A DNA stretch of 64,000 nucleotides from an uncultured Clostridia bacterium. GTDB lineage: Bacteria > Bacillota > Clostridia > Christensenellales > Borkfalkiaceae. The stretch covers positions 29,716 to 93,715 of the forward strand of contig CANQWN010000009.1 of assembly GCA_947627575.1 (NCBI GenBank). Reading direction: 5' to 3'. This document shows positions 6,597 through 15,900 of this stretch, in pieces. The notes beneath the pieces are model-generated. The model was not told the DNA's origin. It did not search any database and saw nothing but the letters and a program-made list of their open reading frames with translations. Numbering within the stretch: the stretch's first letter is position 1; each line of letters begins with the position of its first letter. The position numbers and the translations under genes were made by a program.

Positions 6597-9157
6597 TGAA
6601 ACTTTTAAAATGCCATATTGAAAATTTTGGTAAACTGAGTAATTCAGACTATGACTTTAATGCCGGGTTAAACCTGTTTTGCGAAGATAACGGTTTTGGT
6701 AAAACCACGCTCGCCGCGTTTATAAAGGCGATGTTTTTTGGATTGCCTTCGGTGAGGATAAACGCGAAAGAGTTCAACGATCGCAAGCATTTTTATCCGT
6801 TCTCGGACGGTAAATTTGGCGGGAATTTAACGTTTGAAATGGGCGGCGACACATATAGGATAGAGCGGTTTTTCGGCAAGAAAAGCGACACTGACGACAC
6901 GTTGGCAGTCTACCGTAACAACAAAATTTTTCATGGCTTTGGCACTGATATAGGGCAAGCCGTTTTTGAAGTTGACAAAGAGTCTTTTGAGAGAACAGTT
7001 TTCATTACTCCCGATGCAATTGATTTTAGCGCCACAAACGGTATGTGCGCCAAAATCAATTGCTTCGTTGAAAATTCGGACGGCGATATGGCGTTTGATA
7101 ACGTTATCGGCAAACTTGAGAAAGCGAGGAAGAATTTAAAGGCCGGCAAGGGTAACAACGATTTAATCAGCCGTATAAATCAAGCCATATTTGATATAAA
7201 AAGTGAAATAGTCAATCTTGAAAGCATTGCTAAAAATCTTGACAGCAGCTATATCCGAAAGAATGGGCTTGAACAGAAAATTTTGCACGATGAAGCTCGA
7301 CTTGAAGAGATTAAAAGTACCAATCTGTTATTAGAGCGTTGGGAAAAATACGACACTATGTCTGTGCGCGGAACAGAGATTGAAAACAGCTTGAACGAAT
7401 TGAATACCAAATATCCAATCGGCTTGCCGGACGAAGGCGAAATTTTATCGTTAAAAAATTATGTAAGGCAGATTACCGCGCTGGGCGGCGCGCGAAACTC
7501 AACCGTTTTCGACGAAGAAAAACAAGCAAGATTGCAGGAATTGTCTACGGTTTTCAAAGACGGCGTACCGGACGAGCAAGATTTAAAATCGCTTCGTTCC
7601 AATATAGACGAAATTAAAAGTATTGTCATTCAGACGAGCAGTTTAACGAAGACGGAAACCGGTCAGAGAATTAGCAATTTACAGCAAAAATTTTCGGGTA
7701 AAATTCCGTCTGATAAGCAACTTGACAGCCTTGAAAGCAAAATAGAAAGTTATCGCAATTTGGATAACAGGCGCAAGGCTCAAGCAAATATTACCGTACC
7801 GGCAAACGCGTCCAAGAAAAACAACCCGTTATATATCGTGCTTTTGATCCTGTTTGTGATGGTAGCCGCGGCAGGGCTTGCCTTAGTTTTTGTAAACTTG
7901 TTAGCCGGCGTCGCGCTTTTGACTGTAGGAGCAATAGCGACAGTTATTGACGCTGTTTTGTGGAAAGTTAAGGGCTCGGCTTCTCCGCAAAGAGCGGTAA
8001 TTATAGACCGAGCCGCAATAGATTTGCAGGCAGAGTTGCAACAAATCGAAAGTGTAGTGCGGGAAGTATTGGTTGCATACGGCTATTACAGTCCAAACGG
8101 CATAGTGTTCGATTACGAAATGCTTAAAAGGGATTTAAATGAATACTTACAGTATGAAGCCGAATTGTCGCAAAATGAAGATAAACTAAAAGAATTAAAC
8201 GACAGAAAAAACGAACTGACGGTAAATGTATACGGAATATTTGCCGAATACGGAGTAGCTTGCGACGATTTACAGAACGCATACGTTGTTTTGTGCAACC
8301 TGATAGCCGAGTACAGAGGATTACAGTCCGACAGTGCAAAGGCAGAGAAAGGCATGGAAGATACGCAGCAACAGATTGATGGACTGAATAATGCAATCAA
8401 AGCGATATTTAATAAATATAAAATAAAACCATATGAAAACGTGCTTGGACAAATTGAAGAAATAGAGAAAGTCAGCGCGGAAAAGTTGAGGTCAACAGCC
8501 GAGTTGGAAAAGATTAAATCGGAAATGCAGGAATATGCGGCGAAGTATAATCTTACATATAGACCGACAACGGATATAGATGACGGGGCGCAACTGTCGG
8601 AACAAATTAATGCAAATCGCAAGTTATTGGCAATTTTGGATGGACAAATTTCTTCCGATGAAGCATTGATAGAAAATCTTGACAGCAGGTACAGCGATCT
8701 TGATGTTTTGGAAGAAAAGTTAAAAGATTATAAAAGGCGTCACTACATACTTTCCGAGACAGAAAAAATGATTAAGAAAGCCGACCAGAATTTAAAGGAA
8801 AAATACGTTGCGCCTGTTAAAAATATTTTCTTAAAGTACGCGGACGTGATAGAGGAAACAATGGGTGAAAGAATAACTATAGACCAGGATTTCAACGTAA
8901 TGTTTGAGCATAGTGGGGAAATTCACAGTGAAAAATATTTCAGTTCGGGGTTGAGAAGCATTTGCACCTTATGTATGCGTTTGGCGTTTGTAGATAATAT
9001 GTACGGCGAAGATAAGCCGTTTATTATTATGGATGATCCGTTCGTGTTTTTGGATGAAAAACACATGCAAAACACTACCAAAGTAATTAAAGAGTTGGCA
9101 AAAGATAACCAAATTATTTATTTCTGTTGTCACGGCAGTAGAAAGATAAATGCGTAA
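6596..9157 (+). CDS. SbcC/Rad50-like AAA ATPase with central membrane hairpin (YhaN-type)
   Basis: Large ABC-type ATPase of 853 residues that partners the SbcD-like nuclease. The N-terminal Walker A is DNGFGKTT (residues 31-38), following the usual 'FGKL' beta strand. The C-terminal half carries a signature region (SSGLRS) and a Walker B (FIIMDDPFVFLDE, near residue 808). Between them are long coiled-coil segments. Two hydrophobic segments at about residues 409-450 would form a membrane hairpin, as in Bacillus YhaN and unlike classical SbcC. There is no zinc-hook CxxC. The complex may therefore be membrane-tethered. The gene starts on the last base of the upstream stop codon. Confidence 0.85.
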   Translation: MKLLKCHIENFGKLSNSDYDFNAGLNLFCEDNGFGKTTLAAFIKAMFFGLPSVRINAKEFNDRKHFYPFSDGKFGGNLTFEMGGDTYRIERFFGKKSDTDDTLAVYRNNKIFHGFGTDIGQAVFEVDKESFERTVFITPDAIDFSATNGMCAKINCFVENSDGDMAFDNVIGKLEKARKNLKAGKGNNDLISRINQAIFDIKSEIVNLESIAKNLDSSYIRKNGLEQKILHDEARLEEIKSTNLLLERWEKYDTMSVRGTEIENSLNELNTKYPIGLPDEGEILSLKNYVRQITALGGARNSTVFDEEKQARLQELSTVFKDGVPDEQDLKSLRSNIDEIKSIVIQTSSLTKTETGQRISNLQQKFSGKIPSDKQLDSLESKIESYRNLDNRRKAQANITVPANASKKNNPLYIVLLILFVMVAAAGLALVFVNLLAGVALLTVGAIATVIDAVLWKVKGSASPQRAVIIDRAAIDLQAELQQIESVVREVLVAYGYYSPNGIVFDYEMLKRDLNEYLQYEAELSQNEDKLKELNDRKNELTVNVYGIFAEYGVACDDLQNAYVVLCNLIAEYRGLQSDSAKAEKGMEDTQQQIDGLNNAIKAIFNKYKIKPYENVLGQIEEIEKVSAEKLRSTAELEKIKSEMQEYAAKYNLTYRPTTDIDDGAQLSEQINANRKLLAILDGQISSDEALIENLDSRYSDLDVLEEKLKDYKRRHYILSETEKMIKKADQNLKEKYVAPVKNIFLKYADVIEETMGERITIDQDFNVMFEHSGEIHSEKYFSSGLRSICTLCMRLAFVDNMYGEDKPFIIMDDPFVFLDEKHMQNTTKVIKELAKDNQIIYFCCHGSRKINA

Positions 9158-9341
9158 ACAATATAATCGTAAGCAAGTATCTAATCATTATTCATTGTCA
9201 GTAGCTCCCGGTTGCGCAATGGAGAATTATTAGAAAAAATGTTTTCGAATATGGTCACAGAATAGTTATAATTATTGTCCGGATTAATATGGGCAGATAA
9301 AATGATTTTATAAAGTTGTTAAAAGTTAGAGGATACACAAT

Positions 9342-11027
9342 ATGAGTGATATAGTACTTGAGACCAGACTTGTAGGAAATATAGAAGGACAGTTTTTAGT
9401 TCCGTCTTATCAGCGCGGATACCGATGGACGGAGGAAGTAGTAAGGCTTCTTGAAGACATAAAAGAAAACGGGACAAACAATTATTGCTTACAGCCTGTT
9501 GTAGTAAAAAAGACCGGGGACCTGTTTACGATTATTGATGGACAACAGCGCCTTACCACCATTTATCTTATCTATAAATACATGAATGTTGCGAGCAAAG
9601 GCTTTTTTGATGAACCGAAATTTTCCATCAAATATGAAACTCGTACAAAATCAGAGCAGTTTTTACTGAACCTTGATCCGAATCTCCGTAATGATAATAT
9701 TGATTTCTGGTTTATTTCACAGGCTTATGAAGCGATAGAGCATTGGTTTAAAGCACAAGACCAAAAATCTGCGTGGACGGATATCAATACATATTTTGAC
9801 AAAAATGTAAAAATTATCTGGTATGAAGTAGGCGACGAAGAAAACGTCTATAATTTATTTACTCGTCTTAATATAGGAAAAATCCCTTTAACAAATGCCG
9901 AACTGGTGAAGGCTATGTTTTTGAGCCGTAGCGCCAATAAGGATATCACTCGTGAACGACAGGAGGAAATTGCCCTTCAATGGGATTCAATCGAATGTAA
10001 ACTTCACGATGAATCTTTATGGTTTTTTCTTAACAACGTTGCGGGAAGCAATCTGCAGACGAGAATAGATTTGATACTTGATTTAATAGCGGAAACACCA
10101 TCTGAAAATACCGATAAGTATTATACGTTTTTTAAGTTTTCACAGTTGAAAGAAAAGCATTCTTTAACGGAAATTTGGCGCGAAATCTCACACGTGTTTC
10201 TGATATTAAAGGATTGGTATGAGCAAAAAGAACTGTACCATAAAGTTGGATATCTGATAGCATCAGGATACGTTACGTTGCCGGATATTTATAAATGTTC
10301 CAAAAATTTGACAAAGAGGGAATTTATTTCGGCGTTGGACGAATTAATTAGAAAAAGTATCAAGTTTACAAAATCTTACGGAGAACTTGAATATGGTAAG
10401 GATAACAACGCTTTGCAGCGGTTGTTGCTTCTTTTCAATATCGAAAGCGTAAAAAAACAGCAACGCTTTCCTTTTGATAAATATAAGGATAAGAAAAAGG
10501 GAGTATCCTGGAGTTTGGAACACATTCACGCGCGCCATTCGGAGGGACTTAAAACGCAGAAAGAGTGGAGAGAATGGCTTGAATTCCATCTCGAAGCGTT
10601 AAAGGCGGTATTGGGCAAAGACGACGAGCTTATACAAAAGACTGTAAGCGTGCTTAACTCGGCTGAAATCAGACGTTTCGATTTCGAAAGTTTACAGTTT
10701 ACGATAACCGAGAAGCTGTCCTCAGAGGGGAATATGAATCCCGATAAAATCGGTAACCTTGCATTATTATATTCGGATGACAATGCCGCTCTCAGCAATT
10801 CTACTTTTGAGGTAAAACGCAATCATATCATCCGGATGGACAAAGAGGGCAAATTTATTCCGCATTGCACTAAAATGGTGTTTCTCAAATATTATACACC
10901 GTCCGATGAAAATCAGCTACACTTCTGGGGTAAAGCCGACCGTGACGCTTACGTTGAAGAAATTAACCGCGTCTTAAAGGACTTTATGGGGGGTCAAAGA
11001 ATTACGGAAACAGAGGAGGACGACTGA
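9342..11027 (+). CDS. DUF262 / GmrSD-type protein with C-terminal DUF1524-like HNH domain
   Basis: 561 residues. The N-terminal DUF262 (GmrS-like, ParB-fold NTPase/nuclease) has PSYQRGYRW at 21-29 and DGQQRLTT at 66-73. The C-terminal half resembles DUF1524 (GmrD-like HNH nuclease): SLEHIHARH near 391, then IGNLALL, an SNSTF motif and KRNHI. Family members such as GmrSD are modification-dependent restriction enzymes, and other DUF262 proteins recur in defence islands. The ATG has a weak upstream site (AGAGGA). A possible promoter lies at 9244-9272 (TTCGAA-N17-TATAAT). It is one base upstream of the next DUF262 gene. Whether it targets modified phage DNA is an inference. Confidence 0.85.
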   Translation: MSDIVLETRLVGNIEGQFLVPSYQRGYRWTEEVVRLLEDIKENGTNNYCLQPVVVKKTGDLFTIIDGQQRLTTIYLIYKYMNVASKGFFDEPKFSIKYETRTKSEQFLLNLDPNLRNDNIDFWFISQAYEAIEHWFKAQDQKSAWTDINTYFDKNVKIIWYEVGDEENVYNLFTRLNIGKIPLTNAELVKAMFLSRSANKDITRERQEEIALQWDSIECKLHDESLWFFLNNVAGSNLQTRIDLILDLIAETPSENTDKYYTFFKFSQLKEKHSLTEIWREISHVFLILKDWYEQKELYHKVGYLIASGYVTLPDIYKCSKNLTKREFISALDELIRKSIKFTKSYGELEYGKDNNALQRLLLLFNIESVKKQQRFPFDKYKDKKKGVSWSLEHIHARHSEGLKTQKEWREWLEFHLEALKAVLGKDDELIQKTVSVLNSAEIRRFDFESLQFTITEKLSSEGNMNPDKIGNLALLYSDDNAALSNSTFEVKRNHIIRMDKEGKFIPHCTKMVFLKYYTPSDENQLHFWGKADRDAYVEEINRVLKDFMGGQRITETEEDD

Positions 11028-11028
11028 T

Positions 11029-13224
11029 ATGCAAACGAAATTACATACGCTTCGGGACATTTTCGATGAGGAATTTCCGGTTACGTGCGTTAACGAGGGG
11101 AAGGAAAAAGTAAAAAATATAAAAATCAAGAAAATAGTTATTCCCATCATTCAGCGTGACTATGCGCAGGGCAGAAAGTCTACGGAAATCAGCCGCGTCA
11201 GGGAAAGATTTCTGGAAGCACTGTACGATGCAGTGACGAAAACTCCCATAACATTGGATTTTATTTATGGAGACATAGATTCGGAAGGAATTTTAACGCC
11301 GCTTGACGGACAGCAGCGGCTTACCACGCTTTTTCTGCTTAATTGGTATGCTGCGAAAAGCTGTGGGGTACCGGAAAACGAATATGAGTTTTTAAAAAAT
11401 TTCAGCTATGAAACACGATTCAGCGCTCGTGAGTTTTGTTCGCGCATAATAAATATTTCGCCGCAATTCGGAAATAAGATTTCGGAAGAAATTGTTAATC
11501 TCGACTGGTTCCCATACGACTGGCTAAACGATGCGACGATTAGTTCCATGCTCGTTATGTTGGACGCAATCCAGGAAAAATTCTCGGATGTGGAGAACCT
11601 TTGGGAGAAGCTGACAAGCGGCGCCGTTCGCTTTTATTTTCTGCCTATAAAGGATATGGGGCTTACCGATGAACTTTATATCAAAATGAATTCCCGTGGT
11701 AAGCCGTTAACTAATTTCGAACATTTCAAAGCCGAATTGGAACAATCGCTCCGCCGCGTTGACGATAATATTGCCGAAAGGATAGCTAACAAAATAGATA
11801 CGGATTGGACCGATTTGCTGTGGATGTATCGCGATAATAACAATCTCGTTGATGGCGCCTTTTTACGGTATTTCAGGTTTATCTGCGACATAATCTGTTA
11901 CCGCATGGATGACACTCCTCAGGGTAAAAATTATTCCGACTTCGAACTTATCGAACAATATTTTAGCAAGGATTGTGCGAATGTTTTGGATAATATTAAT
12001 ACACTCGAATGCTTTTTCGAGTGTTGGCTGGTGAATAAAAATGGCTGTACGCCCAAGGAGCTACACAAACGGTTTTTCGACTACAGCCATGCCGAGGGTA
12101 AAGTTAAATATAGCGACCACGACCTTTTAAGCAGCTGCTGTATGAATTACGGCAAAGTCGCAGAAAACGGTAACAGATATTTCCCCCTTCACAAAACCGT
12201 ATTCCTCTATGCGTTCATAATTTATTTACTCAATAGAGATAAGATAACCGAGGAGCAGTTTACAAGAAGAATAAGAATCATAAATAATTTAATAATGAAT
12301 TCCGCCGATGAAATAAGCGACAGCAAGACGAGGCAGGGCGGCAACCGTATGCCTGCTATCTTAAGACAAGTTGATTCGGTTATTCTCTACGGTAAAATTC
12401 TCAACAATTCAGTTATAGGCATAAACTTCAATGTGCATCAGCTTAACGAGGAACAATTGAAAATCGACTGGTTGGAAACGAACCCGGAACTTCGGGAGAG
12501 CTTATACGAATTGGAGGATAACGATTATCTCAACGGGCAAATTTCCATCATAGGATTAGATATCATTGATAATTTTAAAAAATTTATCGCGTTAATGAAA
12601 TGTAATCGCGACCTTGTGGATTGTGCGCTATTGACAATCGGCAACTATTCGCAGATGGAAAAAGGCTGGGGCAGATACATTTTTGGCACCGCTTCCAGAC
12701 AGGAATCATGGAGAAAGTTATTCCATAGGGGTTCTGCAGACGGTTTCGATAACACGAAGCGTATTCTGCGCGAGCTGCTTTCCAAAACGGCAATGCCCGA
12801 TAACGATTTTCTGCAGAGTGTCATAGACAGGTATCTTAAAGAATGCGAAATGAATTCTTTATTCGACTGGCGTTATTATTACATAAAGTATGAGGAATCC
12901 AGACCTAACCGATATGGTAAATATTATTGGGCGGACTATGCAAGAAAACCTTACGTATTCTCCGCACTTTGGACTGAAGTCAAAGAGTCGGAAAATGCAT
13001 ACCAACCGCTTTTGAAGATTTTGGGCGACGTGTCTCGTCAGGATTTAGGTAAAAAACTTATATTTGGGGACAAATATATTATGTTAACAAATTCATCGTA
13101 TTTGATATTTGATATGCAGACAGATAAGAATATAGGGGAAATTTCTATTGACCAAAATTCTGACGGAATAGATGTTGAGGACAGAATAATGAAAATGTGT
13201 AAGTACTTAGAGACTAATGCATAG
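11029..13224 (+). CDS. Second DUF262-family protein
   Basis: 731 residues, starting one base after the previous stop, so the two DUF262 proteins form a coupled pair. The N-terminal domain shows IIQRDYAQGR near 40-49 and LDGQQRLTTLF near 93. The segment with YIKMNSRGKPLTNFEHFKAE is the DUF262 helical part. I see no HNH/DUF1524 signature in the long C-terminal half, which appears mixed alpha/beta and may hold another effector or a target-recognition domain. Paired DUF262 genes of this kind are common in defence islands. A transcription terminator follows at 13363. Confidence 0.82.
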   Translation: MQTKLHTLRDIFDEEFPVTCVNEGKEKVKNIKIKKIVIPIIQRDYAQGRKSTEISRVRERFLEALYDAVTKTPITLDFIYGDIDSEGILTPLDGQQRLTTLFLLNWYAAKSCGVPENEYEFLKNFSYETRFSAREFCSRIINISPQFGNKISEEIVNLDWFPYDWLNDATISSMLVMLDAIQEKFSDVENLWEKLTSGAVRFYFLPIKDMGLTDELYIKMNSRGKPLTNFEHFKAELEQSLRRVDDNIAERIANKIDTDWTDLLWMYRDNNNLVDGAFLRYFRFICDIICYRMDDTPQGKNYSDFELIEQYFSKDCANVLDNINTLECFFECWLVNKNGCTPKELHKRFFDYSHAEGKVKYSDHDLLSSCCMNYGKVAENGNRYFPLHKTVFLYAFIIYLLNRDKITEEQFTRRIRIINNLIMNSADEISDSKTRQGGNRMPAILRQVDSVILYGKILNNSVIGINFNVHQLNEEQLKIDWLETNPELRESLYELEDNDYLNGQISIIGLDIIDNFKKFIALMKCNRDLVDCALLTIGNYSQMEKGWGRYIFGTASRQESWRKLFHRGSADGFDNTKRILRELLSKTAMPDNDFLQSVIDRYLKECEMNSLFDWRYYYIKYEESRPNRYGKYYWADYARKPYVFSALWTEVKESENAYQPLLKILGDVSRQDLGKKLIFGDKYIMLTNSSYLIFDMQTDKNIGEISIDQNSDGIDVEDRIMKMCKYLETNA

Positions 13225-13362
13225 AAGAAATATGACAGAAGCGGGTATGCCACTGTTTGTGATTGAATGAACAGGCATAAGGCGGGGAATTAGGGGAAAT
13301 TTTGCGAGGGTAAAATATTTAGCCATTGTAACCCATTTATACTACATAGAATGGGAATTAAA

Positions 13363-13395
13363 AAATGCGGCTTGACATTTTGTCAAGCCGCATTT
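13363..13395. terminator. Strong bidirectional terminator
   Basis: Perfect 15-bp inverted repeat (AAATGCGGCTTGACA / TGTCAAGCCGCATTT) with loop TTT. It lies between the convergent DUF262 gene (+) and XRE gene (-). Confidence 0.85.
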
Positions 13396-13432
13396 GTATA
13401 TTATTTCCTGCTCTTAATTTATGGAAAACAAG

Positions 13433-13639
13433 TTAATATTCGCATCTCCCAAGCAAGTAATCTATCGAAGTATCAAAAATATCTGCAATCGCTATAAGCA
13501 TATCAAAGGTACATTCACGTTTCCATGTTTCCCAGTATGAAACGGACCTTATTGTAACATGTAGTTTTTCTGCAAGTTCAGCTCTTGACATATTCTTTTC
13601 GATACGAAGATCGCGCAATCTTGAATCAAACTTGTTCAT
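13433..13639 (-). CDS. XRE-family helix-turn-helix regulator (68 aa)
   Basis: Cro/C1-type DNA-binding protein consisting of one HTH domain: SRAELAEKLHVTIRSVSYWE is the recognition region (residues about 18-37), and it ends with the common DTSIDYLLGR tail. It is transcribed divergently from the small gene at 13737. The intergenic region contains two GAAC-N5-GTTC palindromes, one of them between the -35 and -10 of the opposite promoter, so it is the likely repressor of the 13737-14782 unit. Length is typical of single-domain immunity or addiction-type repressors. Confidence 0.88.
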   Translation of the reverse strand: MNKFDSRLRDLRIEKNMSRAELAEKLHVTIRSVSYWETWKRECTFDMLIAIADIFDTSIDYLLGRCEY

Positions 13640-13651
13640 ATTATTATTTTA

Positions 13652-13702
13652 GAACAATTCGTTCCAATACACTTGACAAAGAACATTTTGTTCCGATATA
13701 AT
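13652..13702 (+). promoter_or_regulatory. Promoter with two palindromic XRE operators
   Basis: -35 TTGACA (13673-13678), 18-base spacer, -10 TATAAT (13697-13702). Operators GAAC-AATTC-GTTC (13652-13664) and GAAC-ATTTT-GTTC (13681-13693) are spaced 29 bp centre to centre. The second lies inside the promoter spacer. Confidence 0.8.
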
Positions 13703-13736
13703 ATATAAAAACAAATTTTACCAAAGGAGTAGAAAA

Positions 13737-13919
13737 ATGACGCAAATACTTAAAGATCGATATGGAATCAAAATCGGTGAAATCAGGGATGAGGGTAGCA
13801 GACAAGCAATCTACGACAAATACGGTATACGTCTTGGATACTATGATGGGCGCTACACTTATGATAAATACGGCAGAAGAGTAGGCGAGGGGAATTTGCT
13901 TGCCACGTTACTAAAATAA
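13737..13919 (+). CDS. Small DKYG-repeat protein (60 aa)
   Basis: Encodes 60 residues built from short repeats of the type (Y)DKYGxRxG, such as YDKYGIRLGYYDGRYTYDKYGRRVG, ending LLATLLK. This is a beta-rich repeat pattern seen in small uncharacterised bacterial and phage proteins; no function is known to me. A consensus AAGGAG lies 7 bases before the ATG. It is the first gene after the XRE-controlled promoter and is 12 bases upstream of the GIY-YIG gene, so the three form one small module. Confidence 0.75.
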   Translation: MTQILKDRYGIKIGEIRDEGSRQAIYDKYGIRLGYYDGRYTYDKYGRRVGEGNLLATLLK

Positions 13920-13931
13920 TGGAGAAATCGC

Positions 13932-14782
13932 ATGCTGTTGAAACTTAACGACTTGCTCCGATTTTCACAGGAACAAATCGACCATGCAAAAATAAGTTTG
14001 AATATCTCACACGGTAAAGGCGGGAAGAGATATTTTGAGATGTGGAAAGAAGAAGAGCACGAGCCTATCCAAAAGGATGTTTGGTATGCCTATCCTTCCC
14101 ACTTCGGCAAGCAACGCTGCTTTCATGAGGGCGATATTTGCGTTGGCTTTTTACAGATGGAACGCAACAACGAGTGGCTGTTGGTTGCTGTAGGAAAAGT
14201 TTTGTCTGTTCCGTCTTCCGGCGCTTGCGCCTATGAGCCGATTCACGAGTATGACGCTTTTCTCGGGCGCGTAATCATTCGTCTTGCGAAAGGGAATAAA
14301 ATGGGGAGATTTGTTTTCAATCTCTCCAAGTTTCTCGATGAGTGTGAGGTAATAAAGGTTTGCGAAAAGGCGTATGAAGAGGATACTGCGTTTAGCATAG
14401 ACTCTATTTCTCTTTGCTTTGCCGAACTGAAAGCAACGCTTGACGGCTATAAAAATTCTTCGCTTCGGAAGATTCTTGAAAACATCAAGGGCATCTATTG
14501 TCTTACGGATACCAAAACGGGGAAGTTATATATCGGCTCTGCAACCGGCGGCAGTAGAGGCGTTGCACAACGTTGGGGGATTATTCCGCTACGCTTACCG
14601 GCGGGAATAAGGAGTTCCGTATTCTGTATGAACGGGATGGCGGAGAATATTTCAAGAAGAATTTTACCTTTACCGTGATTGAATACTTCGGAATGCGCTT
14701 TGACGATGAAAAAATTTTGCAAAGAGAAACTTATTGGAAAAAGGTATTCGATACAGTTCGTCACGGATATAACGATAATTAG
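13932..14782 (+). pseudogene. GIY-YIG nuclease-family protein, split by a frameshift
   Basis: The first frame runs from ATG 13932 (GGAG upstream) to 14678. It encodes an N-terminal domain plus the start of a GIY-YIG nuclease domain (KGIYCLTDTKTGKLYIGSATG, GIY/YIG tyrosines both present, residues about 187-207). After VAQRWG the sequence becomes unrelated, while the frame starting at 14573 continues the expected domain (GDYSATLTGGNKEF, then ETYWKKVFDT, to TAA 14782). One extra G in the G5 run at 14575-14579 would restore a 283-residue protein. The cause is a true indel, slippage/phase variation or an assembly error. The module position (XRE, small protein, nuclease) suggests a mobile or defence unit. 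Confidence 0.8.
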
Positions 14783-14855
14783 CGGTTGAAATTTCAAAGA
14801 GAGGGAAAAAGGATAAACGAAAACTATTGAGATTTATACTACATAAAACAGCAAT

Positions 14856-14888
14856 AAAAAAGGCGGGGGGAAAGCCCTCGCCTTTTTT
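14856..14888. terminator. Intrinsic terminator
   Basis: AAAAAGGCGGGGG / CCCTCGCCTTTTTT hairpin with A and T flanks, between the convergent GIY-YIG gene and TfoX gene. Confidence 0.7.
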
Positions 14889-14925
14889 ATTTGACACACC
14901 TTATTTGTATTCAGCTTATTGAAAT

Positions 14926-15243
14926 TTACCGCTTTTTAATTTTCGGCATCGGCAGGTCGTCATACATTGCCTCGAATAATCCTGTCAAAAAAGCCTTATC
15001 GTCCACATTGTCCACATTCAGCATTTCCTTTGCGCCCTCATACGGCAGGGAATACTCCGCTTGCGGCAAATAGGACAGAGCGGATTTCACGGGTTTTACA
15101 AGCAATCTGTCGTCGTAGATACCGCCGACAAGTTTGCCTCGATAGTAAATCAGAAATTCACCCATCATGGGCTTGCAGGTTATGTCCTTTAAGCCCGAAA
15201 GTTGCTCTAAAATGAAATTCAAATATTCCTTGCTTGACGGCAT
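14926..15243 (-). CDS. TfoX N-terminal domain protein
   Basis: 105-residue single-domain protein of the TfoX/Sxy N-terminal family. Diagnostic segments are KPMMGEFLIYYRGKLVGGIYDDRLLVK in two parts and a C-terminal DDKAFLTGLFEAMYDDLP. In gammaproteobacteria Sxy/TfoX controls competence with CRP; isolated domains in Firmicutes have no defined role. The ATG has GGAGG 6 bases upstream. A promoter (TTGCTT, 16-base spacer, TATAAT; 15306-15279) precedes it, so it is transcribed separately from the flavodoxin operon that ends just upstream. Confidence 0.85.
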   Translation of the reverse strand: MPSSKEYLNFILEQLSGLKDITCKPMMGEFLIYYRGKLVGGIYDDRLLVKPVKSALSYLPQAEYSLPYEGAKEMLNVDNVDDKAFLTGLFEAMYDDLPMPKIKKR

Positions 15244-15278
15244 AATTCCTCCGCTGAATTGCTGTTTATCATACCATT

Positions 15279-15306
15279 ATTATAGCACGGAATTGAAATA
15301 AAGCAA
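15279..15306 (-). promoter_or_regulatory. Promoter of the TfoX gene
   Basis: Minus-strand TTGCTT (15306-15301), 16-base spacer, TATAAT (15284-15279). Confidence 0.55.
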
Positions 15307-15315
15307 ATACAAAAG

Positions 15316-15900
15316 TTACATTACCCAATTTTCCACGTCGGATTTGGAAGCGGAGGAGGAAAACCGTTTGCCGGAAAGCCAATTTGCGCCGCTTGCAAGG
15401 CTGTGCAAATGGGTTGCGCTGTTGCCTATATCGCTTGAACCCGAGGTGCAGAAAGGAACTATGCTTTTGCCTGAAAAATCGTAGCTTTCGAGGAAAGTAT
15501 ATATGATTTTGGGCGCTTCACCCCACCATATGGGATAGCCGAGGTATATCACTTCATATTCCGCCATATTATCCACGCCGCCGCTGATTGCGGGGCGTGC
15601 GGCGGGATTGTTTTGTTCTATATTCGCGCGGGAAGAGTTATTGTTATAATTCAAATCCTCTGCTGTATAAGGGGTCTCGGGGATGATTTCGTAAGCGATT
15701 CCCCCCGTAATATCCCCGATATAACCCGCAATTTTTCTTGTATTGCCAGTGCAGGAAAAATATGCGACGAGTATTTTTGACGGGTCGGTAGAATCAAGTT
15801 TACCCTTGTCGTCGTTTTTGCCGCCGCAAGCCGAAAAGGCGATGCAAAAGCACGCCGAAAGTACAAATATAATAGGTAGAAACTTAAAAAACTTTTTCAT
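15316..15900 (-). CDS. Flavodoxin-fold lipoprotein
   Basis: 194 residues. The N-terminal signal ends in a lipobox (FSACGG, Cys about 25), so the protein is tethered outside the membrane. The mature part is a flavodoxin: the FMN phosphate loop SCTGNTRKIA, then GYPIWWGEAP, a second FMN contact, and a C-terminal GKRFSSSASKSDVENWV. It is closely similar to the cytoplasmic flavodoxin at 17531 and the lipoprotein flavodoxin at 24662. As the last gene of the MarR operon it overlaps the ABM gene by 4 bases (ATGA). An extracellular electron-transfer role is an inference from the lipoprotein signal. Confidence 0.88.
   Translation of the reverse strand: MKKFFKFLPIIFVLSACFCIAFSACGGKNDDKGKLDSTDPSKILVAYFSCTGNTRKIAGYIGDITGGIAYEIIPETPYTAEDLNYNNNSSRANIEQNNPAARPAISGGVDNMAEYEVIYLGYPIWWGEAPKIIYTFLESYDFSGKSIVPFCTSGSSDIGNSATHLHSLASGANWLSGKRFSSSASKSDVENWVM

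Noticed and set aside
13652..13693. LexA (SOS) boxes
   Set aside because: Spacing is GAAC-N5-GTTC, while the Gram-positive SOS box is N4; an XRE operator fits the divergent regulator better.
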